Source: an uncultured Saprospiraceae bacterium
GTDB lineage: Bacteria; Bacteroidota; Bacteroidia; Chitinophagales; Saprospiraceae
Reading direction: 5' to 3'
NCBI GenBank assembly: GCA_937942465.1
Contig: CALDEO010000171.1
Location: 1 to 7,293, forward strand
DNA length: 7,293 bases
Positions 6,677 through 7,293 of this stretch are shown here, in pieces (within the stretch, counting starts at the first letter, position 1; every line of letters begins with the position of its first letter). The translations under genes were made by a program, and so were the position numbers. The notes beneath the pieces were generated by a model, which made no database searches, had not been told where the DNA came from, and saw only the letters and a list, made by a program, of their open reading frames with translations.

Positions 6677-7162
6677 ATGAAACTACTAGCTCCTCATATC
6701 CTATCTATTTTTGAATTGACACCATCTGCTTGTTCTTCAGGCATGTCAACTGCAACTGTTAAAGCTAAAGATGCAATCAGAAATACGGAGCTAACATTGA
6801 CAAAAGCAGAAACGGCAAAAAATAAATACATATTAACTACAAATACAAACGGGAAAGAAATATCACAAGAAAAGTACAACGGGAAAGAAACTTTAAGAAA
6901 CGGGAAAAATCATAAATCACTCACCTACTCTATTACTCAAGTATCTCACAATAACCTCGAGCATTACAATAGAGAGCATGAGCTCATATTCGACAAGTCG
7001 TGTGAGTATACAAGCACCAATAGTATGAGACTAGAAATACTCTTAGACCTAGGTATGTCTTTAATAAATAGAAGTAACACAACGTTAATAGGATCGGAAA
7101 AAATAAGGTCCAATCGCAATGCAAATAACAAGACTAATATAACGAGCAAAAAAGCAATCTAA
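6677..7162 (+). CDS. Uncharacterised open frame, 161 codons (doubtful gene)
   Basis: I do not recognise this protein and am unsure it is one. For: 161 codons without a stop is long for DNA this AT-rich, it lies on the same strand as its neighbours, and its stop (7160-7162) is three bases before the next start in the same frame. The first 22 residues (MKLLAPHILSIF then PSACSSG) loosely resemble a lipoprotein signal with Cys19, though Glu13 and Pro6 spoil the hydrophobic core. Residues 58-78 carry three NGK units (NGKE, NGKE, NGKN), vaguely like MORN_2/YwqK-type repeats. Against: there is no tryptophan, the composition is extreme in Asn, Lys, Thr and Ser, especially in the last 50 residues, codon use is less biased than in the susCD genes, and no domain is evident. 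It may be a decayed gene or a leader of the downstream enzyme transcript. Confidence 0.3.
   Translation: MKLLAPHILSIFELTPSACSSGMSTATVKAKDAIRNTELTLTKAETAKNKYILTTNTNGKEISQEKYNGKETLRNGKNHKSLTYSITQVSHNNLEHYNREHELIFDKSCEYTSTNSMRLEILLDLGMSLINRSNTTLIGSEKIRSNRNANNKTNITSKKAI
6848..6907 (+). repeat. Short in-frame direct repeat, three copies of AACGGGAAA
   Basis: The 9-base core AACGGGAAA occurs at 6848-6856, 6878-6886 and 6899-6907. The first two copies are identical over 13 bases (ending GAAA). The spacings of 30 and 21 bases are multiples of three, so each copy reads Asn-Gly-Lys in the surrounding frame. The GGG triplets stand out in otherwise AT-rich sequence. Confidence 0.6.
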
Positions 7163-7165
7163 ATA

Positions 7166-7293
7166 GTGAATAAACTTACTCTTATAGCAATATTGGTCCT
7201 CAGTAGTTTTATGAGCTTAGTCGCTCAAGACCACCCATCTCTTTTGTTGACAAAAGACGGAGTCTCTACGATCAAATCTAACGATGCAAGTCC
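7166..7293 (+). CDS. Secreted polysaccharide lyase-like protein (PL17/alginate-lyase type), 5' part
   Basis: Only the first 42 codons are inside the window. The start is GTG 7166, since a TAA at 7160-7162 in the same frame leaves no earlier start and the next in-frame ATG (residue 16) would cut into the signal peptide. Residues 1-20 form a clear export signal (MNKLTLIAILVLSSFMSLVA) with likely cleavage before Gln21. The mature protein begins QDHPSLLLTKDGVSTIK. A 'HP-x-L-hydrophobic-LT-x-x-G-V' opening like this is typical of the N-terminal alpha/alpha-toroid alginate-lyase domain of PL17 enzymes and of related heparinase II/III-type lyases. PL17 enzymes are usually exo-acting oligoalginate lyases that release unsaturated uronate. 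Placement next to a SusCD-PKD operon and an FCD regulator supports this. The catalytic region is not visible, so the family call is tentative. Confidence 0.6.
   Translation, partial: MNKLTLIAILVLSSFMSLVAQDHPSLLLTKDGVSTIKSNDAS

Noticed and set aside
6706..6713. TATTTTTG matching the Bacteroidota -7 element TAnnTTTG
   Set aside because: There is no TTG at the expected distance upstream, it sits about 450 bases from the enzyme start and inside the doubtful frame. A single match in AT-rich DNA is weak evidence.
6694..7149. Two minus-strand hydrophobic open frames (6694-6879 and 6964-7149)
   Set aside because: Their Leu/Val/Phe richness is what antisense reading of an Asn/Lys/Thr-rich AT-rich strand gives. 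There is a stop between them and no plausible start context.
7165..7180. 14 of 16 bases shared with 482-497 (AGTRAATAAACTTAYT)
   Set aside because: One copy overlaps a stop codon and the other a start codon, in low-complexity sequence. There is no symmetry and no consistent position relative to a promoter, so it is probably chance.

Overview
The window looks like part of a polysaccharide utilization locus (PUL) from an AT-rich member of the Bacteroidota, most likely a marine flavobacterium. The basis is a contiguous SusC/SusD pair, lipoboxes on both surface proteins, A-rich leaders in place of Shine-Dalgarno sequences, and a PKD-domain lipoprotein in the SusE-like position. The gene order is FCD-type GntR regulator, SusC, SusD, PKD lipoprotein, then a secreted protein whose N-terminus resembles PL17/alginate-lyase-type polysaccharide lyases. 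That order fits the alginate PULs known from marine flavobacteria. The alginate assignment is an inference: it rests on gene order and on only about 42 residues of the last gene.

Layout, all genes on the + strand. Bases 2-490 hold the C-terminal 162 residues of a FadR/GntR-type repressor with a complete set of FCD metal ligands. Bases 491-751 are a leader with two clear hairpins, one of which reads as an intrinsic terminator for the minus strand. Bases 752-3862 encode a TonB-dependent SusC transporter, 3909-5300 a SusD lipoprotein and 5334-6251 a PKD-containing surface lipoprotein. The gaps of 46 and 33 bases indicate one operon. Bases 6252-7165 are largely unexplained. They hold a 127-base imperfect inverted repeat enclosing three further hairpins (6256-6382), an 18-base palindrome (6532-6549), a good plus-strand intrinsic terminator (6601-6644), and an uncharacterised open frame (6677-7162) with a small in-frame repeat. 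A secreted enzyme gene starts with GTG at 7166 and runs off the window.

How the parts probably work together: SusD and the PKD lipoprotein capture the glycan or its oligomers at the cell surface. SusC, energised by TonB, imports oligosaccharide into the periplasm. The exported lyase-like enzyme would cut it further. The FCD regulator would sense a downstream sugar-acid metabolite and control the operon. The terminator at 6601-6644 suggests that the enzyme gene is a separate transcription unit or is reached only by read-through.

The window is mostly a recognisable PUL. I found no clear new multi-gene system. The most unusual part is the non-coding stretch after the PKD gene, above all the cloverleaf-like structure at 6256-6382.
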